A DNA stretch of 48,002 nucleotides from an uncultured Lachnoclostridium sp. (GTDB taxonomy: Bacteria > Bacillota > Clostridia > Lachnospirales > Lachnospiraceae): the NCBI GenBank assembly GCA_946402335.1, contig CAMIWE010000012.1:1-48002 (forward strand). Direction: 5' to 3'. Under the pieces are notes generated by a model. That model made no database searches, was not told the DNA's origin, and was given only the letters and a program-made list of their open reading frames with translations. Both the position numbers and the translations under genes were made by a program. Positions within the stretch are counted from its first letter, which is position 1; each line of letters opens with the position of its first letter. Shown here one piece after another: positions 7,926 to 16,884 of the stretch.

Positions 7926-10900
7926 ATGAATCTTTCAAAACGTTATATCCGGGATCTTTCGTTGGATGAAACTTCGTACACGGACGGATTTTTGTATTAT
8001 AAAAACGGCCGTGTTATCAGCGCGGAATCGAATAAAGAGAAGACAGTCTATCGATTTGCCGTAAAAGGGAATTATATCTATACGGTTAATGTTTCCTTAG
8101 ATGAAACGGATTGCCGTTTCAGCTGTAACTGCTCCGCGAATATCAATCATTCCGGAGCTTGTAAGCATGTCATCGCATCCCTGTTGTTTCTGTATCATCT
8201 GCAGCATAAACCGGTCATGGGAACGGATTCCGACCCGCAGTCGTTAAGGTCCGCCCAGATTCTCAATTACTATACCGAACTCGAAGATTCGTTTGTTAAG
8301 AATGAAATCTGCCATGTTATCCCGTATTTTACCTACAAGGGAATGCTTCGAACCGAAAAGGATTATGTGATCCTTCGAATCTCCATGGGAGACGAGCGCC
8401 CGTATAAAGTGCAGAACGTAAAGAAACTTTTGGAGAATATCCGGGACAACCAGACATTTGTCCTCGGTAAGGATTTTAAATACCGCGGTACATTGACGGA
8501 GATGGACGGCACTTCGAACCGCCTGATCATGTATTTGATCGATATTCTGTCGATGGAGGAACAGTACGGCATCACTGGCGAAGCATCGGTCTTTCAGAAG
8601 AACGATATCCGCCTTACAAAGCGTCTGTTTATGAATGTGCTGCATATTCTTAAGAATGAGCCGTTCTCCCTGACGCTTTCCGAAAACCGTACTCTTGAGA
8701 ATATCCGTTTTGTAGAAGACAATCCGGTGATTTCCTTTGATATCGACGCGATGGATGACTGTGTTGTGATTTCCTACGGCGAGAACGGAAGAGTATTTCC
8801 GCTGACGGCTGACGGCGACCTTTTGTATTACAATTCGGCAATCTACCGACCCGACAGCACGTTTACGAGAAACTATCTGCCGATTTACAATTCTCTTTCG
8901 AAGGACAATCCCGAGTTGGTATTCCGGGATGATTATGCGAAGCGCTTTTTGAACGATGTCCTGCCGAGGCTGAATGATACTATGAATATCGAAATTCCGG
9001 AGCATCTCCGGGAGTTTTATCTGACGTATCCGCTGAAGGCTTCGTTATATCTTGATTATGTGCACGGAAACATCAGCGCCGAGCTTCGTTTTACATACGG
9101 CGAGTATACGTTTAACAGTTTCTCCGACCCGGATATCCACGGCTATATTCTTGTCCGGGATAAGGAAAAGGAGAACAATATCAGGGAAGAACTCGAAATT
9201 TTCGGTTTTGAGAAGCACAGCGGTTACTATCTGTTGTGCGATGATGATGCTCTGTTCAGCTTCCTGAGCGGCGATAGGGGCAAGCTTCCGGAACTGTGCG
9301 AGATGTTTTTCTCGGATTCGTTCCATTCCCTTAAAATCCGTAATGGAAAGAAGGTTTCCTATGGACTTCATATGAATTCGGGCGAGGATTTCCTTTCGCT
9401 TGATATCAACATGGAAGACATTCCGAAGCAGGAACTCAGGGACCTTCTTGTTTCGGTTCAGATGAAGAAGCCGTATTACCGTTTAAAGGACGGCGATTTC
9501 CTGCTGTTAGATTCGCCGGAGCTTGAGGAGTCTCTTGACATAATCCGGAATCTGAACGGAAACGTTCGGACCATGAAGGATTCTACGCTTGTTGTGGAGC
9601 GTAATCTTGCGGGATATTTAAAGAGCCTGTTTGCTTCGAAAAAATATAATGCCAAAGTTGACGATGCGGTTTCCGCATTTGCCGATTCCATACAGAATCC
9701 GAAGGAATACCCGATTCCGTCCATCATCCGGGCGGATGTGCGTCCTTACCAGAAGACCGGTTATTACTGGATGAAGAACCTGGAAGCGTACGGCATGGGT
9801 GGTATTCTTGCGGATGACATGGGTCTTGGTAAAACGCTGCAGTCCGTTATGTATCTTGCAAGCCTTCCCGAGGATTCTCTTTCCATTGTAATCTGTCCTT
9901 CCTCCCTGATGTTTAACTGGAAGGATGAGATTGAGAACTTTGCGCCGGAGCTTACCTGTACCGTTATCTGCGGTATACCCGAGGAACGAAGCAGCCTGGT
10001 TGCTCATTCGCAAAAAGGAATCCTGATCACATCCTATCCGCTGCTTAGGCGGGATATGTCGCTTTATAAAAATCTGCAGTTTGCAGCCGTGATCATCGAT
10101 GAAGCGCAGAATATCAAGAATTCGACTTCGCTCAATGCAATGAACGTTAAGAAACTGCAGGCGAAGACGCATTTTGCCCTGACCGGCACGCCGATTGAGA
10201 ATTCGCTTTCGGAGATCTGGTCCATATTCGATTTCCTGATGCCCGGATACCTGTTCCATCATCCGAAATTTATTACCGAATATGAAAAGCCGATTTTAAA
10301 TGAGAACGAAGAGAAACTGCATCAGCTGAACCTCCGTATCCGTCCGTTCATCCTGCGCCGTATGAAGAAGGATGTTCTGGATGAACTTCCGGATAAGACC
10401 GAAGAGAAGATCCTGATTGAGCTGACCGAGAAGCAGAAGAAGCTCTATATGGCTTATTTGGAGCATTACAAGGGCGAATTGAATCTGGATGATGACGAAT
10501 TCATCCAGCACAATCAGATTCAGATTCTGAGCGTTCTGATGCGTTTACGGCAAATCTGCTGTCACCCGGCCACGTTCCTTGATAATTATGACGGCGACAG
10601 TGCGAAGATGGATCTTTTGATTGAGCTGTTACAGAATGCATTGAATTCCGGTCACAGGGTTTTGGTATTCTCACAGTTCACGTCCATGCTTGAGCTGATC
10701 CGTAAGGAACTGGACAAACTGAACATTCCTTACTTCTCGTTAGAGGGTAAGACGAAGATCGATATGCGTAACCAGGCCGTAAAGCGGTTTAACGAAGGAG
10801 AGCGTTCGGTATTCCTGATTTCCCTAAAGGCAGGCGGAACCGGATTGAATCTGATCGGTGCCGATACGGTTATTCACATGGATCCCTGGTGGAATCCCGC

Positions 10901-11108
10901 AGTGGAAGAGCAGGCAACGGACCGTGCATACCGGATCGGGCAGCATAAAAACGTACATGTAATTAAGATTCTTTCGAAAGATACGATTGAAGAGAAGATT
11001 TACCGTCTTCAGAAGAAGAAGCAAAGTCTTGCCGATTCGGTCATTGATGTTAAATCGGATCTGTTAAAACAGTTAACTAAGGAAGAATTGATGGAAGTAT
11101 TTGCCTGA
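7926..11108 (+). CDS. SWIM zinc-finger SNF2-family helicase
   Basis: Large Swi2/Snf2-type ATPase (1060 residues) that probably translocates on double-stranded DNA. At the N-terminus is a SWIM zinc finger with C67-N-C69 and C79-K-H81. A long central region (about 100-590) matches no motif I recognise and fits the helicase-associated domain of bacterial SNF2 proteins. The ATPase core holds Walker A GGILADDMGLGKTLQ (about 625-639), the DEAQ box (IIDEAQNIKN, near 724), LTGTPIENS, and a second RecA lobe with QFTSMLE, SLKAGGTGLNL and the arginine-bearing QATDRAYRIGQ. The start follows AAGGAAC. It stands alone between a promoter and a terminator. Bacterial members are linked to transcription recycling or DNA repair; which applies here is unknown. 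Confidence 0.92.
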   Translation: MNLSKRYIRDLSLDETSYTDGFLYYKNGRVISAESNKEKTVYRFAVKGNYIYTVNVSLDETDCRFSCNCSANINHSGACKHVIASLLFLYHLQHKPVMGTDSDPQSLRSAQILNYYTELEDSFVKNEICHVIPYFTYKGMLRTEKDYVILRISMGDERPYKVQNVKKLLENIRDNQTFVLGKDFKYRGTLTEMDGTSNRLIMYLIDILSMEEQYGITGEASVFQKNDIRLTKRLFMNVLHILKNEPFSLTLSENRTLENIRFVEDNPVISFDIDAMDDCVVISYGENGRVFPLTADGDLLYYNSAIYRPDSTFTRNYLPIYNSLSKDNPELVFRDDYAKRFLNDVLPRLNDTMNIEIPEHLREFYLTYPLKASLYLDYVHGNISAELRFTYGEYTFNSFSDPDIHGYILVRDKEKENNIREELEIFGFEKHSGYYLLCDDDALFSFLSGDRGKLPELCEMFFSDSFHSLKIRNGKKVSYGLHMNSGEDFLSLDINMEDIPKQELRDLLVSVQMKKPYYRLKDGDFLLLDSPELEESLDIIRNLNGNVRTMKDSTLVVERNLAGYLKSLFASKKYNAKVDDAVSAFADSIQNPKEYPIPSIIRADVRPYQKTGYYWMKNLEAYGMGGILADDMGLGKTLQSVMYLASLPEDSLSIVICPSSLMFNWKDEIENFAPELTCTVICGIPEERSSLVAHSQKGILITSYPLLRRDMSLYKNLQFAAVIIDEAQNIKNSTSLNAMNVKKLQAKTHFALTGTPIENSLSEIWSIFDFLMPGYLFHHPKFITEYEKPILNENEEKLHQLNLRIRPFILRRMKKDVLDELPDKTEEKILIELTEKQKKLYMAYLEHYKGELNLDDDEFIQHNQIQILSVLMRLRQICCHPATFLDNYDGDSAKMDLLIELLQNALNSGHRVLVFSQFTSMLELIRKELDKLNIPYFSLEGKTKIDMRNQAVKRFNEGERSVFLISLKAGGTGLNLIGADTVIHMDPWWNPAVEEQATDRAYRIGQHKNVHVIKILSKDTIEEKIYRLQKKKQSLADSVIDVKSDLLKQLTKEELMEVFA

Positions 11109-11132
11109 AGCGGTTATATCGATATACAATAT

Positions 11133-11169
11133 TTGGATGCTTCTCCGTCAGGGAAGCATCCAATTTTTT
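11133..11169 (+). terminator. Intrinsic terminator after SNF2 helicase
   Basis: An 11-bp perfect stem, TTGGATGCTTC (11133-11143) with GAAGCATCCAA (11153-11163), runs into six T residues. Confidence 0.85.
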
Positions 11170-11235
11170 GTTTTTTCTATTTTGCCTGTGTAACTCATTT
11201 TTGAACTAAAATGTCGAATACTTGTAATAGTTTTT

Positions 11236-11244
11236 CGGAAAATG
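11236..11244 (+). repeat. Intergenic 9-mer CGGAAAATG, copy 3
   Basis: CGGAAAATG flanked as TTTTTCGGAAAATGAAA, between two convergent genes and just outside the minus-strand terminator. No promoter was found around it, so this copy is hard to explain as a simple operator. Confidence 0.5.
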
Positions 11245-11249
11245 AAATA

Positions 11250-11282
11250 TTTTAATAAGGGGCCCGGATATCCGGACCCCTT
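11250..11282 (-). terminator. Terminator of the 861-residue zinc-ribbon gene
   Basis: On the minus strand an 11-bp stem with one mismatch (11282-11272 with 11267-11257, loop ATAT) is followed by TTATTAAAATATTT. The tail is T-rich but interrupted, so strength is uncertain. Confidence 0.6.
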
Positions 11283-11304
11283 GTTTTAACTCCAGAGCGG
11301 AAGA

Positions 11305-13890
11305 TCAGTCTTCCAAATATTTTGCGTAATATCTGCGAACGACATAATCAAGGAACGATTCGTTCAGTTCGCCGAAGGTGTTCGTCAGAACGTTCTTCAT
11401 GCCGACAATCTTGTTCTCGGTATTCTCGTCCATCGTGGCACCGGCCTTTTCAAACTGCTTTACGAAACCGGATGTCATATTGAGAAGAAGCCAGCTGTTG
11501 AACAACTGTGCAAGCTGCTTACCGCTCATGGATACGATAAATCCGGTCGAACGTACCATGGAAGGATCCATGGAGTTCTTGATGCCGTTCGGAATCTTTT
11601 CGATGAAGACGTTGCGGATTTCCTCGGCGTTGGTCGCACGCATGTGCGTCATATTCATGAGAGAGGAGTCGGAAGTATCTTTCTTGCCTTTCTTGTATTT
11701 CGCATAGCTGGATACGGTGTGAGGCTTATAGAATTCGAAATCCTTCTCGTTGTCGGTATTGGGCTTGTAATCCGGAATAAATCCTGCATAGCTGTCCAGA
11801 TCGTCGGTATCTTCAAATACGATCTTACCCTTCTTGCCCTTCTTGTCGAGATTGAACTCGAGGTTGGCTTTACGGGTCTGCTCGGATTTCTTCTGGTTGG
11901 CTGCAAGGTTCTTCTCACGTTTGCGCTCTGCAACGTGCTCCGTGAATTCACGGTAGGCAGCCTCTTCGGCGGTTTCTTCAACTTCTTCCTTTTCTTCGAA
12001 AGAGTAGTCCGGAACGAAACCGGCATAATCATCGATATCGGAATAGTTGTCGTTCCGTTTCGGCTGGAACTTGCGGGAAGGAGCTTTGGTCTTCGTGAGG
12101 TTCTCGGAAGCAGCATCAGGATTGGCAACGGAACTTGCCGCATCATCAATCTGTCCGACTTCCACATCGGTATCAAAAACTTCTTCGATAATATTGGAAT
12201 CTGCGCTTACATTGATCGCGGTATCCTGAATGTCCTTCGGACGGCCGGATCCGAGATTGATGTCGTAGTCTTCGTAATCGTCGTATTTGTCGTGATCCGG
12301 AAGAACTTCGGAAATATCAAGGGAATCGTCAAGATTCTCATCCATATTATGAACGTCGTTCAGGAAGGAATCGAGGATATCGTCATTCTTGTCCTCCTCG
12401 TCATCCTTGCGGAAGCTTGAGAGGAAGGTGTCAAATGCATCGTCGTTATCGTCCTCGTAAACGGGTTCTTCCTCCTCTTTATCGATGGAGATAACATTGG
12501 ATGCTTCGATAATATTGTCGGAATCTAATTCTTCGTCCTTGATCCGCTCGGTCTCTACAAAGATCGGATCGGAAGCGTTGCTCTGCGTGTAGTAGGAATC
12601 TGCTTCATCGGGCTCGAAGTCGGGCTCGGAAGAATATGTGTAGGAGTAATCGTCGTTCTCCTGCTCCTCGTAAAGTTCGTCTTCCGAAACGATGGGAGCG
12701 TTGGAGGAATCTTCAACGGCTTCCTTGGCATTCGGATTGTAAGAAGGAGTAGTATTGCGACTTCCGTAGAAAGGATCGGACGGCATATCGAAGATCGGAT
12801 CCTCACCGGGGGCAACGGTGTATTTGTCTCCGGTAAATCCTGCCGCATCGTCCTTACGCTTTGGAGCGGGCTGAGCGGGATTGAGGAAAAGGTTCAGAAT
12901 ATCGTTATGCTTTCCGTCTTCGCTCGGTTTCTTGGTAAGTACGGGGCCGACCTGAACTTCACGCTTTCCAACGGGCTTTGATTCGAACAGCGAGATAGCG
13001 GAAGCAGCCATGCTGTCGGGAGCGGGAGCTTCCTTCTTGGGCGTGTCGAATTTGCGAATCGGGGAAACCGGTTTTGCAGGAGCGGGCTTCGGAGCGGGAG
13101 CAGGCTTAGGTGCCTCTTCCTTTTTCGCAACGGGCTTCTCGACGACAGGTTCAACCGGCTTTGCAACCGGTTTGGCAACAGGCCGCTCAACGGGCTTTTC
13201 AACCGGCTTTTCGACCGGAGCTTCCTTCTTTACGGGTTCCGCAGCCTTCGGAGCTGTAGCATATCGGTCGCGTGCAGGTGCCTTCTTGGGCGGAACATCA
13301 AATAAAGCCGCCGCAGGGTTAACCGAAGCATCGGTTTTCGAAGCGGTCTTCGCAGAAGCGGGCTTTTTAACCGGAGCTTCCTTCTCGGGCTCCTTGGTTT
13401 CCTCCTGGGCAGCTGCGCCTTTACGGCGAATCGGAGGAATATAGAAGTTTACGGGCTTGCTCGGAGTAGGAGCGGGCTCGGGTGCTTTCTGGAGAAATGC
13501 ATCCAGATCGTCATCTTCGTCCTTAACCTCTTCCGGTTCCGGTTCTTCTTTCACAACAGGCTTTCTCGGCGGTTCCTTGGCAGGAAGAGCATTGTCGCCC
13601 TTCTTTTTACGGTTCTCCTGTACCAGGAATTCCGCAAACAGCTTGGGACCTTTCTTCTGAGCCTTTTTGCTTACAAAAATCTTATACGTATCTTCGCGCT
13701 GAGAGTATTCATATGCACAAGGAACCCCCTGTTCCTCTGCATACTTAACAAACCCTTGTGCGGCTTCCTCTTTTGCAAGAGAGAACATCGGGACCTTTTG
13801 ATCTTCATCCTCCTGTAATGCTACGTTACATTCCGGGCAGAAGGTTACGGTAAGGCCGTATTCTTTTTTGCATATCGGACAATAAGCCAT
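11305..13890 (-). CDS. Zinc-ribbon protein with long acidic and proline-rich region, function unknown
   Basis: I do not recognise a named family. The 861-residue protein opens with a zinc ribbon (CPIC at 4-7, CPEC at 18-21), then a small folded-looking segment to about 95. A long disordered region follows: Lys-Pro-Val and Ala-Pro repeats at about 225-275 and highly acidic stretches at about 400-600. Four copies of an acidic motif ending in F-L lie at 126-133, 329-336, 482-490 and 502-510, and YAGF[VI]PDY occurs at 622-629 and 701-708. The last 115 residues look like a helical domain. No membrane segment or signal peptide is seen, so it should be cytoplasmic. The ATG at 13890 follows GAGGAGG; a longer frame to 14028 crosses the promoter and was rejected. 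The next gene upstream also has an N-terminal zinc ribbon and a matching promoter. Confidence 0.8.
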   Translation of the reverse strand: MAYCPICKKEYGLTVTFCPECNVALQEDEDQKVPMFSLAKEEAAQGFVKYAEEQGVPCAYEYSQREDTYKIFVSKKAQKKGPKLFAEFLVQENRKKKGDNALPAKEPPRKPVVKEEPEPEEVKDEDDDLDAFLQKAPEPAPTPSKPVNFYIPPIRRKGAAAQEETKEPEKEAPVKKPASAKTASKTDASVNPAAALFDVPPKKAPARDRYATAPKAAEPVKKEAPVEKPVEKPVERPVAKPVAKPVEPVVEKPVAKKEEAPKPAPAPKPAPAKPVSPIRKFDTPKKEAPAPDSMAASAISLFESKPVGKREVQVGPVLTKKPSEDGKHNDILNLFLNPAQPAPKRKDDAAGFTGDKYTVAPGEDPIFDMPSDPFYGSRNTTPSYNPNAKEAVEDSSNAPIVSEDELYEEQENDDYSYTYSSEPDFEPDEADSYYTQSNASDPIFVETERIKDEELDSDNIIEASNVISIDKEEEEPVYEDDNDDAFDTFLSSFRKDDEEDKNDDILDSFLNDVHNMDENLDDSLDISEVLPDHDKYDDYEDYDINLGSGRPKDIQDTAINVSADSNIIEEVFDTDVEVGQIDDAASSVANPDAASENLTKTKAPSRKFQPKRNDNYSDIDDYAGFVPDYSFEEKEEVEETAEEAAYREFTEHVAERKREKNLAANQKKSEQTRKANLEFNLDKKGKKGKIVFEDTDDLDSYAGFIPDYKPNTDNEKDFEFYKPHTVSSYAKYKKGKKDTSDSSLMNMTHMRATNAEEIRNVFIEKIPNGIKNSMDPSMVRSTGFIVSMSGKQLAQLFNSWLLLNMTSGFVKQFEKAGATMDENTENKIVGMKNVLTNTFGELNESFLDYVVRRYYAKYLED

Positions 13891-13956
13891 AACAAAATCC
13901 TCCTCATATTTCTGTTTCCTTTTAAGGAAATCCGAAACAATTTTCCATACTATTTT

Positions 13957-13985
13957 ATTATAACTGTAATTTGCACAATTTTCAA
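13957..13985 (-). promoter_or_regulatory. Promoter of the 861-residue zinc-ribbon gene
   Basis: On the minus strand TTGAAA (13985-13980), a 17-base spacer and TATAAT (13962-13957). It has the same -35 box, spacer length and -10 box as the promoter of the neighbouring zinc-ribbon gene. Confidence 0.75.
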
Positions 13986-14049
13986 GGAAAATGCAACTCT
14001 GATTGAAGAAACAGTCAGATAGTATCAAAGTACTTAAAAATGTGGTTTT

Positions 14050-14775
14050 TTATGCATCTTTTTCGCGCTCTTTAGTGCTGAAAAACGTATCCACGGTATG
14101 CTCGAGAATGGCGGCGGAAAGTGTAGGAAATGCTTCTTTTGTCATATCTCTGACTTTATCAAACCGGAACAGTTCGGCTTCTTCGTCGGATTCGGCTTCC
14201 GAGGAGGCTTCCGAAAGGATTTCATCAGTGATGTTTTCGGACTGCCATTTCCAGATGTTTTCAAGGAGCTTTTCTTCCTCTTCGGCATTGGCTACATAGT
14301 ATTTGTTTTTACTGATTGCATAGATTCCGTATACGATCATGGCAATGAACATCATGGCAACAACCGAAAACGTGAACATTGATTCAAAGAAGCTGAATTT
14401 GATCATGCCGATCTTACAGCATAAGGCAAATAAAACACCGGCAATCCCGAGCACAAGAAACAGGACGGCGGAGGACATATTATCCTGGGCTTTAAAGGAA
14501 GCGGAAGTGTATTCGAGCTCTTCGCCCTGACTGGTTAAGGATTTCTTAACCTGGCGTGCGATTTCTTCCTCGGTCATGTCTTCCCGGAACAATTCTTCAC
14601 CGGATTCTTCCGTGGATTCTTCCAAAAGAGATCCGGCAAGTTCCTTTAAGTCCGTAATTTCCGGTTGTTCTTCGTTAAGCATATCATCTGGCAGTTCCTC
14701 TACAAGCAAAGAACCGCAGTCGGCACAGACTTCAATGCCGGGACGGTATTCTGTTTTACATTTGGGACAAAACAT
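14050..14775 (-). CDS. Zinc-ribbon membrane protein, function unknown
   Basis: A 241-residue protein with an N-terminal zinc ribbon (CPKC at 3-6, CADC at 17-20), an acidic linker, two membrane helices at roughly residues 100-119 (VLFLVLGIAGVLFALCC) and 127-152 (FFESMFTFSVVAMMFIAMIVYGIY), and a C-terminal cytoplasmic tail rich in Glu and Ser. The ribbon resembles the double-cysteine ribbons that Clostridia attach to many regulatory or membrane proteins. The ATG at 14775 follows CGGAGGAG. It has its own promoter and lies upstream, on the same strand, of the larger zinc-ribbon gene. No enzyme motif is visible. Confidence 0.8.
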   Translation of the reverse strand: MFCPKCKTEYRPGIEVCADCGSLLVEELPDDMLNEEQPEITDLKELAGSLLEESTEESGEELFREDMTEEEIARQVKKSLTSQGEELEYTSASFKAQDNMSSAVLFLVLGIAGVLFALCCKIGMIKFSFFESMFTFSVVAMMFIAMIVYGIYAISKNKYYVANAEEEEKLLENIWKWQSENITDEILSEASSEAESDEEAELFRFDKVRDMTKEAFPTLSAAILEHTVDTFFSTKEREKDA

Positions 14776-14851
14776 GGTTTTCTCCTCCGTTTATGTATTG
14801 TTCGGGTGTCCGTATGTTGCATTTTTGAGCATGGGACAACACCTATCGACT

Positions 14852-14880
14852 ATTATAAACAAACGGAGGAAACCTTTCAA
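14852..14880 (-). promoter_or_regulatory. Promoter of the zinc-ribbon membrane protein gene
   Basis: On the minus strand TTGAAA (14880-14875), a 17-base spacer and TATAAT (14857-14852), followed by a leader of about 70 bases. Confidence 0.75.
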
Positions 14881-14900
14881 TTGATTTGTTGATATTTCTC

Positions 14901-14929
14901 TTTAGAAATGGCTCAAAATATGGTATGCT
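14901..14929 (+). promoter_or_regulatory. Probable promoter of radical SAM-RNase G operon
   Basis: TTTAGA (14901-14906), 17 bases, and TATGCT (14924-14929) preceded by TGG, giving an extended -10. It would start transcription about 25 bases before the ATG at 14962. Confidence 0.5.
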
Positions 14930-14961
14930 TTAAGAAGGTTTAAAAAGGAGATGCTAACGCT

Positions 14962-16884
14962 ATGAGTAGACGAAGACTTTTTCTGCCGGATGAAGTTCTG
15001 CTTTCCGTAGAGAAGCCTGCCAGATATATTGGCGGCGAAGTAAATATGGTGAAAAAAAACAAACGTAGTGTGGATATCCGTTTCTGCATGTGCTTCCCGG
15101 ATGTATACGAAGTCGGCATGTCGCATCTTGGAATCCAGATCTTATATGATATGTTTAACCGCAGAGAGGATACCTATTGCGAAAGAGTTTATTCGCCGTG
15201 GGTAGACCTTGATAAGATTATGCGTGAGAAGCATATTCCGCTGTTTTCGCTTGAAACACAGTCGCCGATCAAAGAATTTGATTTTCTCGGAATCACGCTG
15301 CAATATGAGATGTGTTATACGAATATCCTGCAGGTACTGGATCTTTCGGGAATTCCGCTTCGCAGTAAAGACCGTGGCGAGGATGATCCGATTGTTGTCG
15401 GCGGCGGTCCCTGCTCCTATAATCCCGAACCGATTGCGGATTTCTTCGACTTTTTCTATATCGGCGAAGGCGAGACCAGTTATGATGATGTTTTGGACCT
15501 GTATAAAGAGAATAAAAAGGAGGGCGGAACGAGAGCCGACTATTTGCGAAAACTGTCCCATGTTCCCGGGATGTATGTTCCGTCTCTGTATGATGTGACC
15601 TATAACGAAGACGGAACGATTGCAAGCTTTACACCCAAATATGAAGATGTTCCGAAAACCGTGCAGAAAATGGTCGTTACGGACCTCAGCAATACCGTAT
15701 ATCCCGAAAAGCCCGTTGTTCCGTTTCTTCAGGTCATTCAGGACCGTGTGACGCTTGAAATCCAGCGCGGGTGTATCCGCGGATGCCGTTTCTGTCAAGC
15801 GGGTATGATCTACAGGCCGATCCGCGAGCGGGATGTCAACTGGCTTAAAGATATGGCTGACAAGATGCTTACCTCCACCGGGCATGAGGAAATTACGCTC
15901 AGTTCGTTAAGCTCCAGTGATTATTCCTGCTTAAAAGACCTGGTATATTATTTGATTGATACCTATGGTGAAAAGTTCGTAAACGTTGCCCTTCCTTCCC
16001 TTCGAATCGATGCTTTTTCCCTGGACGTTATGAAGAAGGTACAGGATGTCAACAAATCAAGCATCACATTTGCCCCCGAGGCCGGCACGCAGCGTATGCG
16101 TAACGTGATCAATAAAGGGCTTACCGTAGAGGATATTCTGGGTGGAGCCGGCAAAGCATTCCGGGGCGGCTGGAATAAAGTAAAACTCTATTTTATGCTT
16201 GGGCTTCCGAGCGAGCGGGACGAAGATGCCGTCGGCATTGCGGAGCTCGCGGAACAGATTACCGAGGAATATTATAAAATCCCGAAGGAGCAGCGTCACG
16301 GTAAGGTAAGTGTTACCGTGAGTACGTCCTATTTTATCCCGAAGCCGTTCACACCGTTCCAGTGGGCCCGCATGGCGACTAAGGATGAGTTCATTACGCA
16401 CCAGAAGCTTGTTAAGAGTTCCATCCAGGCGCAGCTGAATCATAAGAGCATTTCCTACCAGTGGCATGATTCGGATACGAGTGTAATGGAAGGCATCTTT
16501 GCGCGCGGCGACCGGAAGCTTTGCGATGTGATCGAAGAGGCTTATAAGGCCGGCTGCATTTATGATGCATGGACTGAATATTTTAAGTTTGACGTATGGA
16601 AAGAGATTATGGACCGTCACGGTATCACAATCGATTTCTATAATACGAGAGAACGTGGTAAGGATGAAATCCTTCCCTGGGATTTCATCGATATCGGTGT
16701 TTCGAAAAAGTTCCTGTGGCGCGAGTACGAACGCTCGCAAAGAGCCGAAATCACACCGAACTGCCGCAGAAAATGCTCCGGTTGCGGCGCTGCCAAATTC
16801 GGTTGCGGCGTCTGCGTGGAGCCGCGGGATGAATTCGGAACGAGTCTTTGTTATGACGGAATGGATACGGGGGTGAACGGATGA
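14962..16884 (+). CDS. TIGR03960-type B12-binding/radical SAM protein
   Basis: A 640-residue radical SAM protein. An N-terminal B12-binding-like region (about 60-190, with GITLQYE and VGGGPCSYNPEP) precedes the iron-sulfur motif C271-x3-C275-x2-C278 in QRGCIRGCRFCQAG. The C-terminal tail carries a cysteine cluster, CRRKCSGCGAAKFGCGVC, that could hold a second metal site. Length and order fit TIGR03960. The ATG follows AAAAGGAG with an 11-base gap, slightly long. It overlaps the next gene by four bases, and the trio with TIGR03936 and RNase E/G is widely conserved before rplU in Clostridia. The reaction is unknown; its setting suggests RNA or ribosome modification, which is inference. Confidence 0.9.
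   Translation: MSRRRLFLPDEVLLSVEKPARYIGGEVNMVKKNKRSVDIRFCMCFPDVYEVGMSHLGIQILYDMFNRREDTYCERVYSPWVDLDKIMREKHIPLFSLETQSPIKEFDFLGITLQYEMCYTNILQVLDLSGIPLRSKDRGEDDPIVVGGGPCSYNPEPIADFFDFFYIGEGETSYDDVLDLYKENKKEGGTRADYLRKLSHVPGMYVPSLYDVTYNEDGTIASFTPKYEDVPKTVQKMVVTDLSNTVYPEKPVVPFLQVIQDRVTLEIQRGCIRGCRFCQAGMIYRPIRERDVNWLKDMADKMLTSTGHEEITLSSLSSSDYSCLKDLVYYLIDTYGEKFVNVALPSLRIDAFSLDVMKKVQDVNKSSITFAPEAGTQRMRNVINKGLTVEDILGGAGKAFRGGWNKVKLYFMLGLPSERDEDAVGIAELAEQITEEYYKIPKEQRHGKVSVTVSTSYFIPKPFTPFQWARMATKDEFITHQKLVKSSIQAQLNHKSISYQWHDSDTSVMEGIFARGDRKLCDVIEEAYKAGCIYDAWTEYFKFDVWKEIMDRHGITIDFYNTRERGKDEILPWDFIDIGVSKKFLWREYERSQRAEITPNCRRKCSGCGAAKFGCGVCVEPRDEFGTSLCYDGMDTGVNG

Noticed and set aside
13150-13230. KPV-type repeats in the zinc-ribbon gene as a tandem DNA repeat or CRISPR-like array
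   Set aside because: Units are short, degenerate and in coding frame with no unique spacers, so it is a protein low-complexity tract.
13010-13444. Gly/Ala-rich open frame opposite the proline-rich part of the zinc-ribbon gene
   Set aside because: It is the complement of Lys-Pro-Ala repeats. The low complexity explains both frames, and only the minus strand has a start with a good ribosome binding site.
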